A DNA stretch of 64,000 bases. Origin: Anaerolineae bacterium. GTDB lineage: Bacteria > Chloroflexota > Anaerolineae > 4572-78 > J111. The position numbers and the translations under genes are program-made. The notes beneath the pieces were generated by a model. The model saw only the letters and a list, made by a program, of their open reading frames with translations. It was not told the DNA's origin and did no database searches. The DNA is taken from assembly GCA_022071955.1 (NCBI GenBank), contig JAJVIM010000020.1, positions 186,001 through 250,000 of the forward strand, read 5' to 3'. How positions within the stretch are numbered: position 1 is the stretch's first letter; every line of letters begins with the position of its first letter. Below are positions 45,301-51,766 of the stretch, piece by piece.

Positions 45301-45870
45301 CGCCCCGACCTGCTGCGCCAACTGGCCCACGCCCACCGCCAGTTGCAGCAGTGGGACGACGCGCTGGCGGCGCTGGCCCAGGCGCTGGCCCTCGCTGCGC
45401 CGCAGCCGGGCGAGTGGCGGGCGCTGGCCGCGCTTTATTTGCTAAAAACCGGACAGGCCGTCACCGCCCGGCGGCTGCTGGAGTGGGCGGCCAGCCACGA
45501 ACCGGCCGATCCATTGACGCCGCGCCTGCTGCGCTTTTTGGTCGGGAATCTTTGGGCGCAGGTGACGGCGCTGGGGCAACGCTGCCTGGCCAACCCCGAC
45601 GACCGCGCCGCCCGGCAATGGCTGGCCGAACTGGCCGCCTGTTTTGAGTTGACCCCGGCGGCGCTGGTCGGCGTGCAGGGGCGGCGCCTGCTCGGTGAAA
45701 AAGAATTTGCGCTGGCGGCGCAGCTTTTCAGTTATTTAATTGAAGAGCGCCCCACTAACCCCGAACCCTACCGGCTGCTCGCGGTGGCCCTCAACGGGCT
45801 GGGCTACAAAGACGATGCCGTTACCGCCTGGCAGGCGGCGCAGCAGCTATCGGCGGCAGAGCGAGGTTGA
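42352..45870 (+). CDS. TPR - OGT-like (GT41) - GT2 - TPR fusion glycosyltransferase
   Basis: The protein has 1172 residues. TPRs (about 1-140) lead into a domain like O-GlcNAc transferase (about 150-590): QCTSWGLSSTSGIPQMDYF, NLLKIHPDFDAIMAEILRRD, and LDTVHYSGGNTAHEALATGT, which corresponds to the UDP-sugar site region of GT41. A GT2 domain follows from about 605 (VSLCMIVKNE, VDTGSSD, DDFAAARNES, FWMDADDRLS), and TPRs (about 800-1172) close the protein. GT41 enzymes put GlcNAc on Ser/Thr of proteins, and GT2 could add a second sugar. The protein is cytoplasmic. The start lacks a strong Shine-Dalgarno. The joined order suggests that one polypeptide starts and extends an O-glycan (inference). 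The closest known analogues are TPR-OGTs that act on flagellin. Confidence 0.92.
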   Translation: MSPPDLLSTAVQYHQAGNFAAAGPLYRQLLAEQPAQPQLHFLFGLLSYQLGHNDVAVQHLRQAAALAPAEPVYHSGLGLVYRGLKLFPQSIASYRRALAINPTNAADYYDLGLAYMQQEELAPAADCFEQALKLEPAQLFWRLELDGLCPAVMPSAAAITDWRANFARALEKYPPGSVNLSEWLAGGAPINVYPPFNLPYHGHNDLPLKSRYAQIFSVDAPPPRPTPTPPYRVGFLVTRTHERIFLSLMGGLLNHWADPELEPVIVAPPPSLERLRAGITNPRVSYRPILEELPLAVAALRANPLDLLYYWEAGSDALNYFLPFFRPAPVQCTSWGLSSTSGIPQMDYFISSTLLEPDGAEAHYSERLVKLNTLPTCFARPELPNPLRPRSYFGLPEQAHIYFCPQNLLKIHPDFDAIMAEILRRDPQGLVLLLETKTPRWKDDLQQRFRQSIPDVAGRIRFAPPQEFADFMNLLAVADVLLDTVHYSGGNTAHEALATGTPLVTLPGPYLRGRLTLGRYRQMGLLDCVAASPQEYVDIAVRLGTNPACRAEIKAKILAANAVLYDDRQAVQEMADFFKKAIRRAGAAPAGGRLKKIKFDGQSAPASWPSVSLCMIVKNEAATLAECLRSVGDLAGEAIVVDTGSSDDTAAIARSLGARVIHFDWVDDFAAARNESIRHATGDWIFWMDADDRLSATDRTRLKQALVSGQADVYAANIVSGEPGDRLKTVGQHLRLFRNRRGLRFIYPIHETLDLSAGGVTVADTNISITHTGYAVDEAGLKAKARRNLAIVRRALERDPGNLHWQHHLGISLHVLGQYAEAAEALAAVIANPPPTLSREVDVYQAHLSLVAAYIKTGRRADAENVLRQALQTYPHRQHLAVAAGMFYLDNDDPAAALRHFEQAAALPDAAGEVGYAWSPEVLPVNLSLAHLLLTDRPRAAAALQPWLAKIDPLPFDEAAAGRDFRAGRWADFTHRLVGVTVTRPDLLRQLAHAHRQLQQWDDALAALAQALALAAPQPGEWRALAALYLLKTGQAVTARRLLEWAASHEPADPLTPRLLRFLVGNLWAQVTALGQRCLANPDDRAARQWLAELAACFELTPAALVGVQGRRLLGEKEFALAAQLFSYLIEERPTNPEPYRLLAVALNGLGYKDDAVTAWQAAQQLSAAERG

Positions 45871-45873
45871 GCG

Positions 45874-47688
45874 ATGGCCAAAAGACGACATCGACCCCGA
45901 ACCGAAACCATTTTACCCGCCGGGCCGCCGTTACCGCGGCTTGAGCTGGAGTTCAGCGGGGCAAACCCGCCGCGCCGGTGGCCGCTGGTCTCGCTGTGTA
46001 TGATCGTTAAAAATGAAGAGGCCAATCTGCTTGACTGTGTGCGCTCGGTGGGCGATTTGGCCGGCGAAGTCATCATTGTGGATACCGGTTCAACGGACCG
46101 CACCGTGGAGCTGGCCCACTCGCTGGGGGCGACGGTCAAACATTTTACGTGGATCAACGATTTTGCTGCCGCCCGCAACGAGTCGATCAAAGATGCGGCC
46201 GGTGACTGGATTTTCTGGATGGACGCCGACGACCGGCTGTCGCTGCTGGGGGTGGCGCAGTTGAAAGAGGCGCTGGTTTCCGGCCGGGCCGATGTGTACC
46301 ACTGCCGGGTCAGCAGCCTGCGCGGTGAAAATGACCGGGTCAAAACCACGGTCAACCACGCCCGCCTGTTCAAAAATCGGTTGGGATTGCATTTTGACGG
46401 CCCGCTGCACGAAACAATGGAACCGAGCGCGGCCCGGCAGGGGTTGACCATCGCCCAAACCAACATTGATATTACCCACGTGGGCTACGACACCACCGAT
46501 GCCGCCATCAAGGCCAAAGCCCGGCGCAATCTGGCCATCGTCGAGGCCCGGCTGGCCCGCGAGCCGGACAACCTGTTCTGGCAATTTCATCGGGCCACCT
46601 GCCTGTCTAATTTGGAAAAGTACACCGACGCCGCGCCCATTTACGAGCAAGTGATCGCCATGCCGCCGGCCGAACTTGACCGCGAATTTTACCTGTACCA
46701 GGCCTATGTGGCCCTGCTGGATGCCTACCTCAAGCTCAACCAGCCGGCCGAGGCCCGGCGCGTGGTTAAACTGGCGCTGGCCGCGTTTCCGCACCGGCGC
46801 AGCATTGCCACCACGGCCGGCCTGTTTTATTTAATTGACGATGACCCCGCCGCCGCCGTTGCAGTTTTAACGGCCGGCCTGTCTCTGCCGGAGTCCGGCC
46901 AGGGCCACGATTGGTCCCCGGGCCGGTTGGAAGAGACGCTGGGGGTGGCCAGTGTACTCACCGGTGATCTACCCACGGCTCACCGCGCGTTTGGCGCAAT
47001 GCTGGCCGCCCGGAATATCAGCCCGCCGCCTGCGGCGGCTCAGTTGGAACAGCAGGCCCGGGAACTGCTGGCCGCCGCTCAATTTGCGCCAGCCATTGCG
47101 CTGCTCGAACCGGTGGCCGCCGGCCAGCCGGCCCTGCTGCGGCTGCTCTGCGCCGCCCAGGTGGGGCAGCGGCAGTGGGGCAGCGCCGCCCGCCATCTGG
47201 CGCAGGCAATGGCGCTGGCCGGCTCGCTGCCCGGCGATTGGGCCAGTTTAGCGGAATATCTGCTGCGGGCCGGCAAACCCAACAGCGCCGCCCGTCCGCT
47301 GGAGATTGCGCTGGCCGAGGAGCCAGATAAGGCCGCGCCGCTGACCGTGGCCGCGCTGCTGGCCATGCATCGCCGCGAGCCAAACACCGCGCTGTCGGCG
47401 TTGGTGCAGGCGCTGCTGGCCAATCCCGCATACCAACCGGCGCATGACACGCTGGCCGAAATTGCCGGCGCGCTTCAGCTTTCGCCGGCCGAGGCCGTTC
47501 GCCAGCACGGGCTGCGGTTGCTGGCGCAAAAACAATTTCAGCCGGCCGCCGAAGCGCTGCTGCTGTTAACTCAACTTGTTCCGGCCGATGTTGAAGCGTA
47601 CAAGGCGCTGGCCGTGGCGCTCAATGCGTTGGGAATGCAGGACGATGCCCTGGCAGCGTGGCAAACCGCGCAGCGGCTGGAATCATAA
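45874..47688 (+). CDS. GT2 glycosyltransferase with TPR C-terminus, B
   Basis: The protein has 604 residues and starts 3 nt after the previous stop. A basic N-terminus (AKRRHRPRTE) is followed by the GT2 domain with VSLCMIVKNEEANL, VDTGSTD, NDFAAARNES and FWMDADDRLS. TPR-like helices (about 230-600) end in YKALAVALNALGMQDDALAAW, nearly the same as the end of the 42352-45870 protein (YRLLAVALNGLGYKDDAVTAW). It is therefore a duplicate of the C-terminal half of its neighbour. The product is expected to act on the same protein acceptor. It is the last gene before the flagellin promoter. Confidence 0.92.
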   Translation: MAKRRHRPRTETILPAGPPLPRLELEFSGANPPRRWPLVSLCMIVKNEEANLLDCVRSVGDLAGEVIIVDTGSTDRTVELAHSLGATVKHFTWINDFAAARNESIKDAAGDWIFWMDADDRLSLLGVAQLKEALVSGRADVYHCRVSSLRGENDRVKTTVNHARLFKNRLGLHFDGPLHETMEPSAARQGLTIAQTNIDITHVGYDTTDAAIKAKARRNLAIVEARLAREPDNLFWQFHRATCLSNLEKYTDAAPIYEQVIAMPPAELDREFYLYQAYVALLDAYLKLNQPAEARRVVKLALAAFPHRRSIATTAGLFYLIDDDPAAAVAVLTAGLSLPESGQGHDWSPGRLEETLGVASVLTGDLPTAHRAFGAMLAARNISPPPAAAQLEQQARELLAAAQFAPAIALLEPVAAGQPALLRLLCAAQVGQRQWGSAARHLAQAMALAGSLPGDWASLAEYLLRAGKPNSAARPLEIALAEEPDKAAPLTVAALLAMHRREPNTALSALVQALLANPAYQPAHDTLAEIAGALQLSPAEAVRQHGLRLLAQKQFQPAAEALLLLTQLVPADVEAYKALAVALNALGMQDDALAAWQTAQRLES

Positions 47689-47726
47689 TTTCTTCGTAAA
47701 ATTACCGTAAAAATTCCCCAATCATC

Positions 47727-47753
47727 TAAAGTTTTATTTGGCCCTGACGATAA
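47727..47753 (+). promoter_or_regulatory. Sigma-28 (FliA-type) promoter of the flagellin gene
   Basis: TAAAGTTT (47727-47734), 11 nt of spacer, then GACGATAA (47746-47753). The FliA consensus known from enterics is TAAAGTTT-N11-GCCGATAA, so this is a match at 15 of 16 positions with exact spacing. Transcription should begin near 47760, leaving a leader of about 215 nt. Confidence 0.88.
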
Positions 47754-47795
47754 CTACTACAGACAACTGAATAGAGTAAAAACTGTATCGGGAAA

Positions 47796-47898
47796 GGAGA
47801 CGGCATCGAATAGACGATAATACACCATCTCTCAGGTCAAACCCAAAGGGGTCTGGAAACCGCGGCTCCTTTGGATCAAAATGGCAGCCGGCGGTTTC
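47796..47898 (+). other. Structured flagellin mRNA leader
   Basis: Two hairpins are visible. ATCG/CGAT (47805-47818) lies inside a GAGA/TCTC pair. A strong one pairs GAAACCGC-GGCT (47856-47867) with AGCC-g-GCGGTTTC (47886-47898). Between them, AGGTCAAACCC...GGGG recalls part of the c-di-GMP-I riboswitch core, but the conserved elements do not all match. A small TAGGTA/TACCTA hairpin at 47935-47950 holds AGGA in its loop, shortly before the flagellin ribosome site. No known class is assigned. Confidence 0.4.
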
Positions 47899-47977
47899 TT
47901 AACGGCAACCCAAAGATCTGTACAAAATTCAAAATAGGTAAGGATACCTAATTAGTTAATCACGGAGGATATATACA

Positions 47978-48811
47978 ATGGCAACAGCAGATTTCACCCG
48001 AATTGCTTCTAACATCGGCGCTCTGAACGCGTTGAACTCACTGAAAGACGTCAACACCAAATTGGGCATTCACCAGCAGCGGCTGGCGACCGGCCAACGC
48101 ATCAACAGCGCCGGGGATGACCCCGCCGGGAACACCATCGCCAATAAATTGATGGCCCGCTCAGAAGGTATGAAAACGGCGCAGAACAACATCGCCGACG
48201 CCAAAAACCTGTTGGCTGTGGCCGACTCCGGCCTGGGCAAGATGAGCGACATTCTGGTTAAAATGCGCAACCTGGCCCAAACCGGCGCCAGCGACACGAT
48301 GGGCGCGGATGAACGCGACGCCCTGGTCAAGCAGATGACCTCTTACGCCGAGCAACTGGACGACCTGACCAAACAAACCAAATGGAACAACACGACCCTG
48401 CTCAGCACCAGCGCGTTAACCTTCCAGACCGGCGCCGACTCCAGCGACACGACCCAGTTTACCGGCCTGACCGGCCTGGACTCGGCTGGTTTGAGTGTTA
48501 GCATCAGCCTCACCTCGGCCAGTACCGCCAGCAACTTTGCCAGCTTTATGACCACCGTCGACACGGCGATCAACACCGTTTCGTCCAAAATCGCCGATGT
48601 GGGCAAGCTGATCAACAAGCTGACCTTTAAGGAAGAGCAGTTGGCTGTGGCCCAGGTGAACGTCGAAGCCTCTTACAACCGCATTATGAACGCCGATATG
48701 GCAATGGAACAGCTTGAAGCCACCAAGTACAGCATCTTGCAGCAAACGTCAACCACGATGCTGGCCCAGGCGAATACGGCCCCGCAGGGCGTTCTGAGCC
48801 TGTTCCGGTAG
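47978..48811 (+). CDS. fliC: Flagellin
   Basis: The protein has 277 residues, with GGAGG about 9 nt before the ATG. The N-terminal D0/D1 helices (NIGALNALNSLKDVNTKL, LATGQRINSAGDDPAGNTIA) and the C-terminal helix ending in MLAQANTAPQGVLSLF are those of flagellin. It is short, and the central part (about 140-195) is small and rich in Ser, Thr and Ala (SALTFQTGADSSDTTQFTG). These hydroxyl residues are candidates for O-glycosylation by the enzymes encoded just upstream. It is driven by a sigma-28-type promoter. A hairpin at 48838 separates it from fliS. Confidence 0.97.
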   Translation: MATADFTRIASNIGALNALNSLKDVNTKLGIHQQRLATGQRINSAGDDPAGNTIANKLMARSEGMKTAQNNIADAKNLLAVADSGLGKMSDILVKMRNLAQTGASDTMGADERDALVKQMTSYAEQLDDLTKQTKWNNTTLLSTSALTFQTGADSSDTTQFTGLTGLDSAGLSVSISLTSASTASNFASFMTTVDTAINTVSSKIADVGKLINKLTFKEEQLAVAQVNVEASYNRIMNADMAMEQLEATKYSILQQTSTTMLAQANTAPQGVLSLFR

Positions 48812-48837
48812 ACGGTAACGTTCTAACTAGTACTGTG

Positions 48838-48863
48838 TAGGGGGGCCAAAAGCCCCCCTATTC
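48838..48863 (+). terminator. Strong hairpin after flagellin
   Basis: TAGGGGGGC / GCCCCCCTA (9 bp) with a CAAAA loop. It is followed by only two T residues, so it may be a partial terminator or an mRNA-stabilising end that lets flagellin mRNA exceed that of fliS-fliD. Confidence 0.7.
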
Positions 48864-48929
48864 GGTCCTGTTGGGCAAGTCAGGTTGTATGATGCTAACT
48901 GATCCAAACCAGTACATACGGAGTGAATC

Positions 48930-49325
48930 ATGTTGAACCTTCAAACGGCGGCGCAAAGCTATCGCACCAACCAGATTAATGGGGCCAGCCCGCTCGATCT
49001 TTTGATTATGACTTATGATGCAACATTGGTTGCCTGTAGCCAGCAAGATCTTGACCGTACTACCAGGGCTTTGGGCGTGCTGCGCGATGCCCTTGATTAC
49101 AGCTACGACCCGGAAATTGCGCTCGGCTTTTTTAGACTTTACCAATATTGCGGCGATCTGGCTCGCAAAGGTGAATTTGAAGAAGCCGCCGGCTTGATCA
49201 GAGAATTACGAGATACCTGGTTGCAAGTGAAGGCCAAATATCAATCGCCGCAACCGGCGGCCAGTTCTGGCGCTTATGGCGGCGTGGCCGTCCCAACTGC
49301 CGGTGGGTTTGTTCTGGCAGGATAA
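48930..49325 (+). CDS. fliS: Flagellin export chaperone FliS
   Basis: The protein has 131 residues, with CGGAGTGA about 3 nt before the ATG. It is all-helical with the family start (AAQSYRTNQINGASPLDLLI, MTYDATLVACSQQDL) and length. FliS binds the C-terminus of flagellin and keeps it unfolded until export. It is in the usual place, between the flagellin and cap genes. A Pro/Ala/Gly-rich tail (SSGAYGGVAVPTAGG) follows the helical core. Confidence 0.92.
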   Translation: MLNLQTAAQSYRTNQINGASPLDLLIMTYDATLVACSQQDLDRTTRALGVLRDALDYSYDPEIALGFFRLYQYCGDLARKGEFEEAAGLIRELRDTWLQVKAKYQSPQPAASSGAYGGVAVPTAGGFVLAG

Positions 49326-49336
49326 GGAGTAAGCCG

Positions 49337-51136
49337 ATGGCTACTGTTTCGAGTGTGTCTCCAACCAGCGCGTCGTGGGTAACCCAGCTTGTAGAGCAGA
49401 CAATGGCCTTTGAGCGACAGCCCCTGCAGAAGCTCGAAACCCGGCGCGACACCCTTCAGGTTAGGAGCGCTATCTACAATGATGTTGGCACCAAAATTAC
49501 AGCGGCCAGAGACGCGATTGAGGCGTTGGTGGGTACAACCTATGGCCTGACCAACGCATTTGCCTCAAAATCGGTGTCGGTCACCAATGCCAACCCGGAT
49601 GTTACCCCGGCCAAAGTAACGCTAAATGGCAGTTCGGCAGCGCCCGGAACCTACGATCTGGTGGTGGGGCAGCTTGCAAAATCGCACCAGATCAGAACCA
49701 ATCAGCAGGCCCAAATCAGCGAGGCTTTGCAGCTTTCCGGCACGTTTGTAATTGGCGGCCTGGCGGCTCGGGCGGTGGCTGGCAGTACCGGAACCAACAA
49801 CCCGGTTACCGGCTTTGGCACGGGCGCTTCGGTGCGAACCGGCCAGTTAGAGCTGGGTAGCGGCAGCTACTCGGTTGAATTTCGGCAGGACAGCGGCTCA
49901 AACTGGCAGTTTAGAATTGTTGACAGCAGCGGTAAAGCCGTGAGCATTGACGATGCGTCTGATGCGGACTCGGTGATGACCTCGAGCTGGCAGGATTTTA
50001 GTACGGTCAAAGGCACAACCTTTGACACCGGCCGGGGGCTGACGGTGACCTTTGCCAACGCCGATCCAACCCAACAGCAGCTATTCGGCGACGCCAATAT
50101 TGCTTCCGCGAGTTACTCGGCGCAGGGGGCCAGCATTCAGGTATCTGCCACAGATACTCTCAACGATATTCGGGACAAAATCAACAAAGCCACCTATGCC
50201 AGCGGCAACGGGGTGCAGGCCACCATTGTTGACCGCCGGCTGGTATTAACTGGCGCGAGTACCGGCACAGCCCACGCCATAAAGCTGTTTGATAGCAGCT
50301 ACAGTGGGAGCAACGGAAACGGCGTGCTGTATAACCTGGGTATTGAGGTAAACAATGCCGGCGCGTTGACCGATGTGGTTAACGACCAGCTTCGACCGGC
50401 GCAAAATGCCAGCTTTACCATCAATAATATCACCATCAACCGCAGTTCCAACACCGGCTTAACCGATGTGGTGCAGGGGCTATCGCTGGATCTCACCGCC
50501 GAAGGTTCATCAACCATCACCGTCGCCAAAAACCAGGACAAGGTGGTGGACAATGTTAAAACCATGCTTAACGCTGTTAATGACCTGGTGAAATATCTCA
50601 AGGCCAAGGGCCAACCGATTCTTGGCGACAAAGATGAACGGGGCAACCCCACTTACACTCCGGCCCCGCTGGGCCATGATTGGTCCATTCGCTGGCTGCA
50701 TCAGGAGATTGCCTCGGATTTGCTGGGCAAATATAGTTCGGCGGTGGGCAATTCGCCCAAATACCTGGTTGATCTGGGCATTACTATCAACAGCCAGGGT
50801 AATTTTGAATTATCCAACTCCCAAAAGCTGCAAGACTTGCTAACGTCGGACTTTTCGGGGGTGAAGGATTTGTTGTCGGATGTATTGGGCAAGCTCGATA
50901 GCCGGCTGGAAAAGTATGTGGATGGCACCGGCTCGCTGCTCAGCACAACCAAATCGGCTTTGGAGACGGAACTCAAAGACGTGAACGATGGCATTGATCG
51001 ACAAAATAAGCTGCTGAAAATGCGAGAAGAGGCGCTGCGCACGCAGTATGCCTCAATCCAGCAGCAACTCATTGGTATGACTTACGACTTCCAGTCATTC
51101 AGGTCGATTTATGGATCGTACAATCAGTCGTATTAA
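49337..51136 (+). CDS. fliD: Flagellar cap protein FliD
   Basis: The protein has 599 residues, with AAGGAG about 8 nt before the ATG. The N-terminus (SWVTQLVEQTMAFERQPLQK, LETRRDTLQVRSAIYNDV) and the first FliD domain (PGTYDLVVGQLAKSHQI) are typical. A FliD C-terminal domain with NRSSNTGLTDVVQGLSLDL and the terminal helix (LKMREEALRTQYASIQQQL, IGMTYDFQSF) completes it. FliD caps the filament and folds arriving flagellin. The length is somewhat above average, with a central insert (TDVVNDQLRPAQNASF). It starts 11 nt after fliS. Confidence 0.93.
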   Translation: MATVSSVSPTSASWVTQLVEQTMAFERQPLQKLETRRDTLQVRSAIYNDVGTKITAARDAIEALVGTTYGLTNAFASKSVSVTNANPDVTPAKVTLNGSSAAPGTYDLVVGQLAKSHQIRTNQQAQISEALQLSGTFVIGGLAARAVAGSTGTNNPVTGFGTGASVRTGQLELGSGSYSVEFRQDSGSNWQFRIVDSSGKAVSIDDASDADSVMTSSWQDFSTVKGTTFDTGRGLTVTFANADPTQQQLFGDANIASASYSAQGASIQVSATDTLNDIRDKINKATYASGNGVQATIVDRRLVLTGASTGTAHAIKLFDSSYSGSNGNGVLYNLGIEVNNAGALTDVVNDQLRPAQNASFTINNITINRSSNTGLTDVVQGLSLDLTAEGSSTITVAKNQDKVVDNVKTMLNAVNDLVKYLKAKGQPILGDKDERGNPTYTPAPLGHDWSIRWLHQEIASDLLGKYSSAVGNSPKYLVDLGITINSQGNFELSNSQKLQDLLTSDFSGVKDLLSDVLGKLDSRLEKYVDGTGSLLSTTKSALETELKDVNDGIDRQNKLLKMREEALRTQYASIQQQLIGMTYDFQSFRSIYGSYNQSY

Positions 51137-51165
51137 CAGAGTAGTATGAAGAATTGAGGTGCAGG

Positions 51166-51540
51166 ATGGAACCCATAAAACCTATCGAAGGCCACTTGAA
51201 GGATGCAGAGGGGCAGAGTTCGGCTCTGGCTGAGGTGGTGCGGGCCAGATATTGGCAACAACTGGCTCAGAAACTACCGCCGGTAGAAGCCAGTGAAGAA
51301 GCCCACGTTGGCGATGAAAAGCACCCCCCGGCCGAAGAACAAAAAACAGTTCATCCCCAGGCCCGGCATACCTATGCCGAATTTGAGATTAACCAGGAAA
51401 CCCGGGAAGTGCTGGTGCGGATTTTTGATGCCGAAAGCGGTGACCTGGTGCGCACCATTCCCCCCGATGAACTGGCCAAAGAAATTGCCAAAGGGAATTT
51501 TCAACCCAACCAACTCAGACGGCGCGCAGTATTTATTTAG
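51166..51540 (+). CDS. flaG: FlaG-like flagellar protein
   Basis: The protein has 124 residues from the ATG at 51166, with GAGGTG about 6 nt upstream. An earlier TTG at 51154 is less likely. The C-terminal half fits FlaG: YAEFEINQETREVLVRIFDA and SGDLVRTIPPDELAKEI. FlaG controls filament length or cap assembly in several bacteria. The N-terminal half (EASEEAHVGDEKHPPAEEQK) is charged and probably disordered. It comes 29 nt after fliD. A smaller relative follows, so the domain is duplicated. Confidence 0.8.
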   Translation: MEPIKPIEGHLKDAEGQSSALAEVVRARYWQQLAQKLPPVEASEEAHVGDEKHPPAEEQKTVHPQARHTYAEFEINQETREVLVRIFDAESGDLVRTIPPDELAKEIAKGNFQPNQLRRRAVFI

Positions 51541-51551
51541 GAAACTAAATT

Positions 51552-51752
51552 GTGACTACTCAACAGACTACACCCGGTTGTCAATCTGAAAACTACACCT
51601 ATCCCCAATTTGTTATTGATGAAAAAACCGGACGTGTTGACGTGAACTTCATTGATTTGGCCAGCGGCCGGGTTGTTCGGCACATTCCGGCCGCTGAACT
51701 CAACCAGATTGTGCGCGGCCAAAACTTAATGTCAGATATCCGCTTGCCCTGA
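51552..51752 (+). CDS. Small FlaG-like protein
   Basis: The protein has 66 residues from a GTG, 11 nt after the flaG stop. It is nearly all FlaG core: YPQFVIDEKTGRVDVNFIDL and SGRVVRHIPAAELNQIV. It matches the C-terminal half of its neighbour (ESGDLVRTIPPDELAKEI), which shows duplication. It may modulate FlaG or take its place. It ends 14 nt before the sortase gene. The function is inferred from the motif alone. Confidence 0.7.
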   Translation: MTTQQTTPGCQSENYTYPQFVIDEKTGRVDVNFIDLASGRVVRHIPAAELNQIVRGQNLMSDIRLP

Positions 51753-51766
51753 CCCGGAGAAAATTT

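Noticed and set aside
43705..45336. 543-codon minus-strand frame inside the OGT-GT2 gene
   Set aside because: It is a shadow of the GC-rich coding strand. It has no recognisable motif, and no Shine-Dalgarno with a proper start is seen.
47796..47898. Glycine or c-di-GMP riboswitch in the flagellin leader
   Set aside because: Short matches (CTCTCAGGTCAAA, AGGTCAAACCC) recall these classes, but the full conserved core and pairing could not be fitted. It is kept only as an unassigned structured leader.
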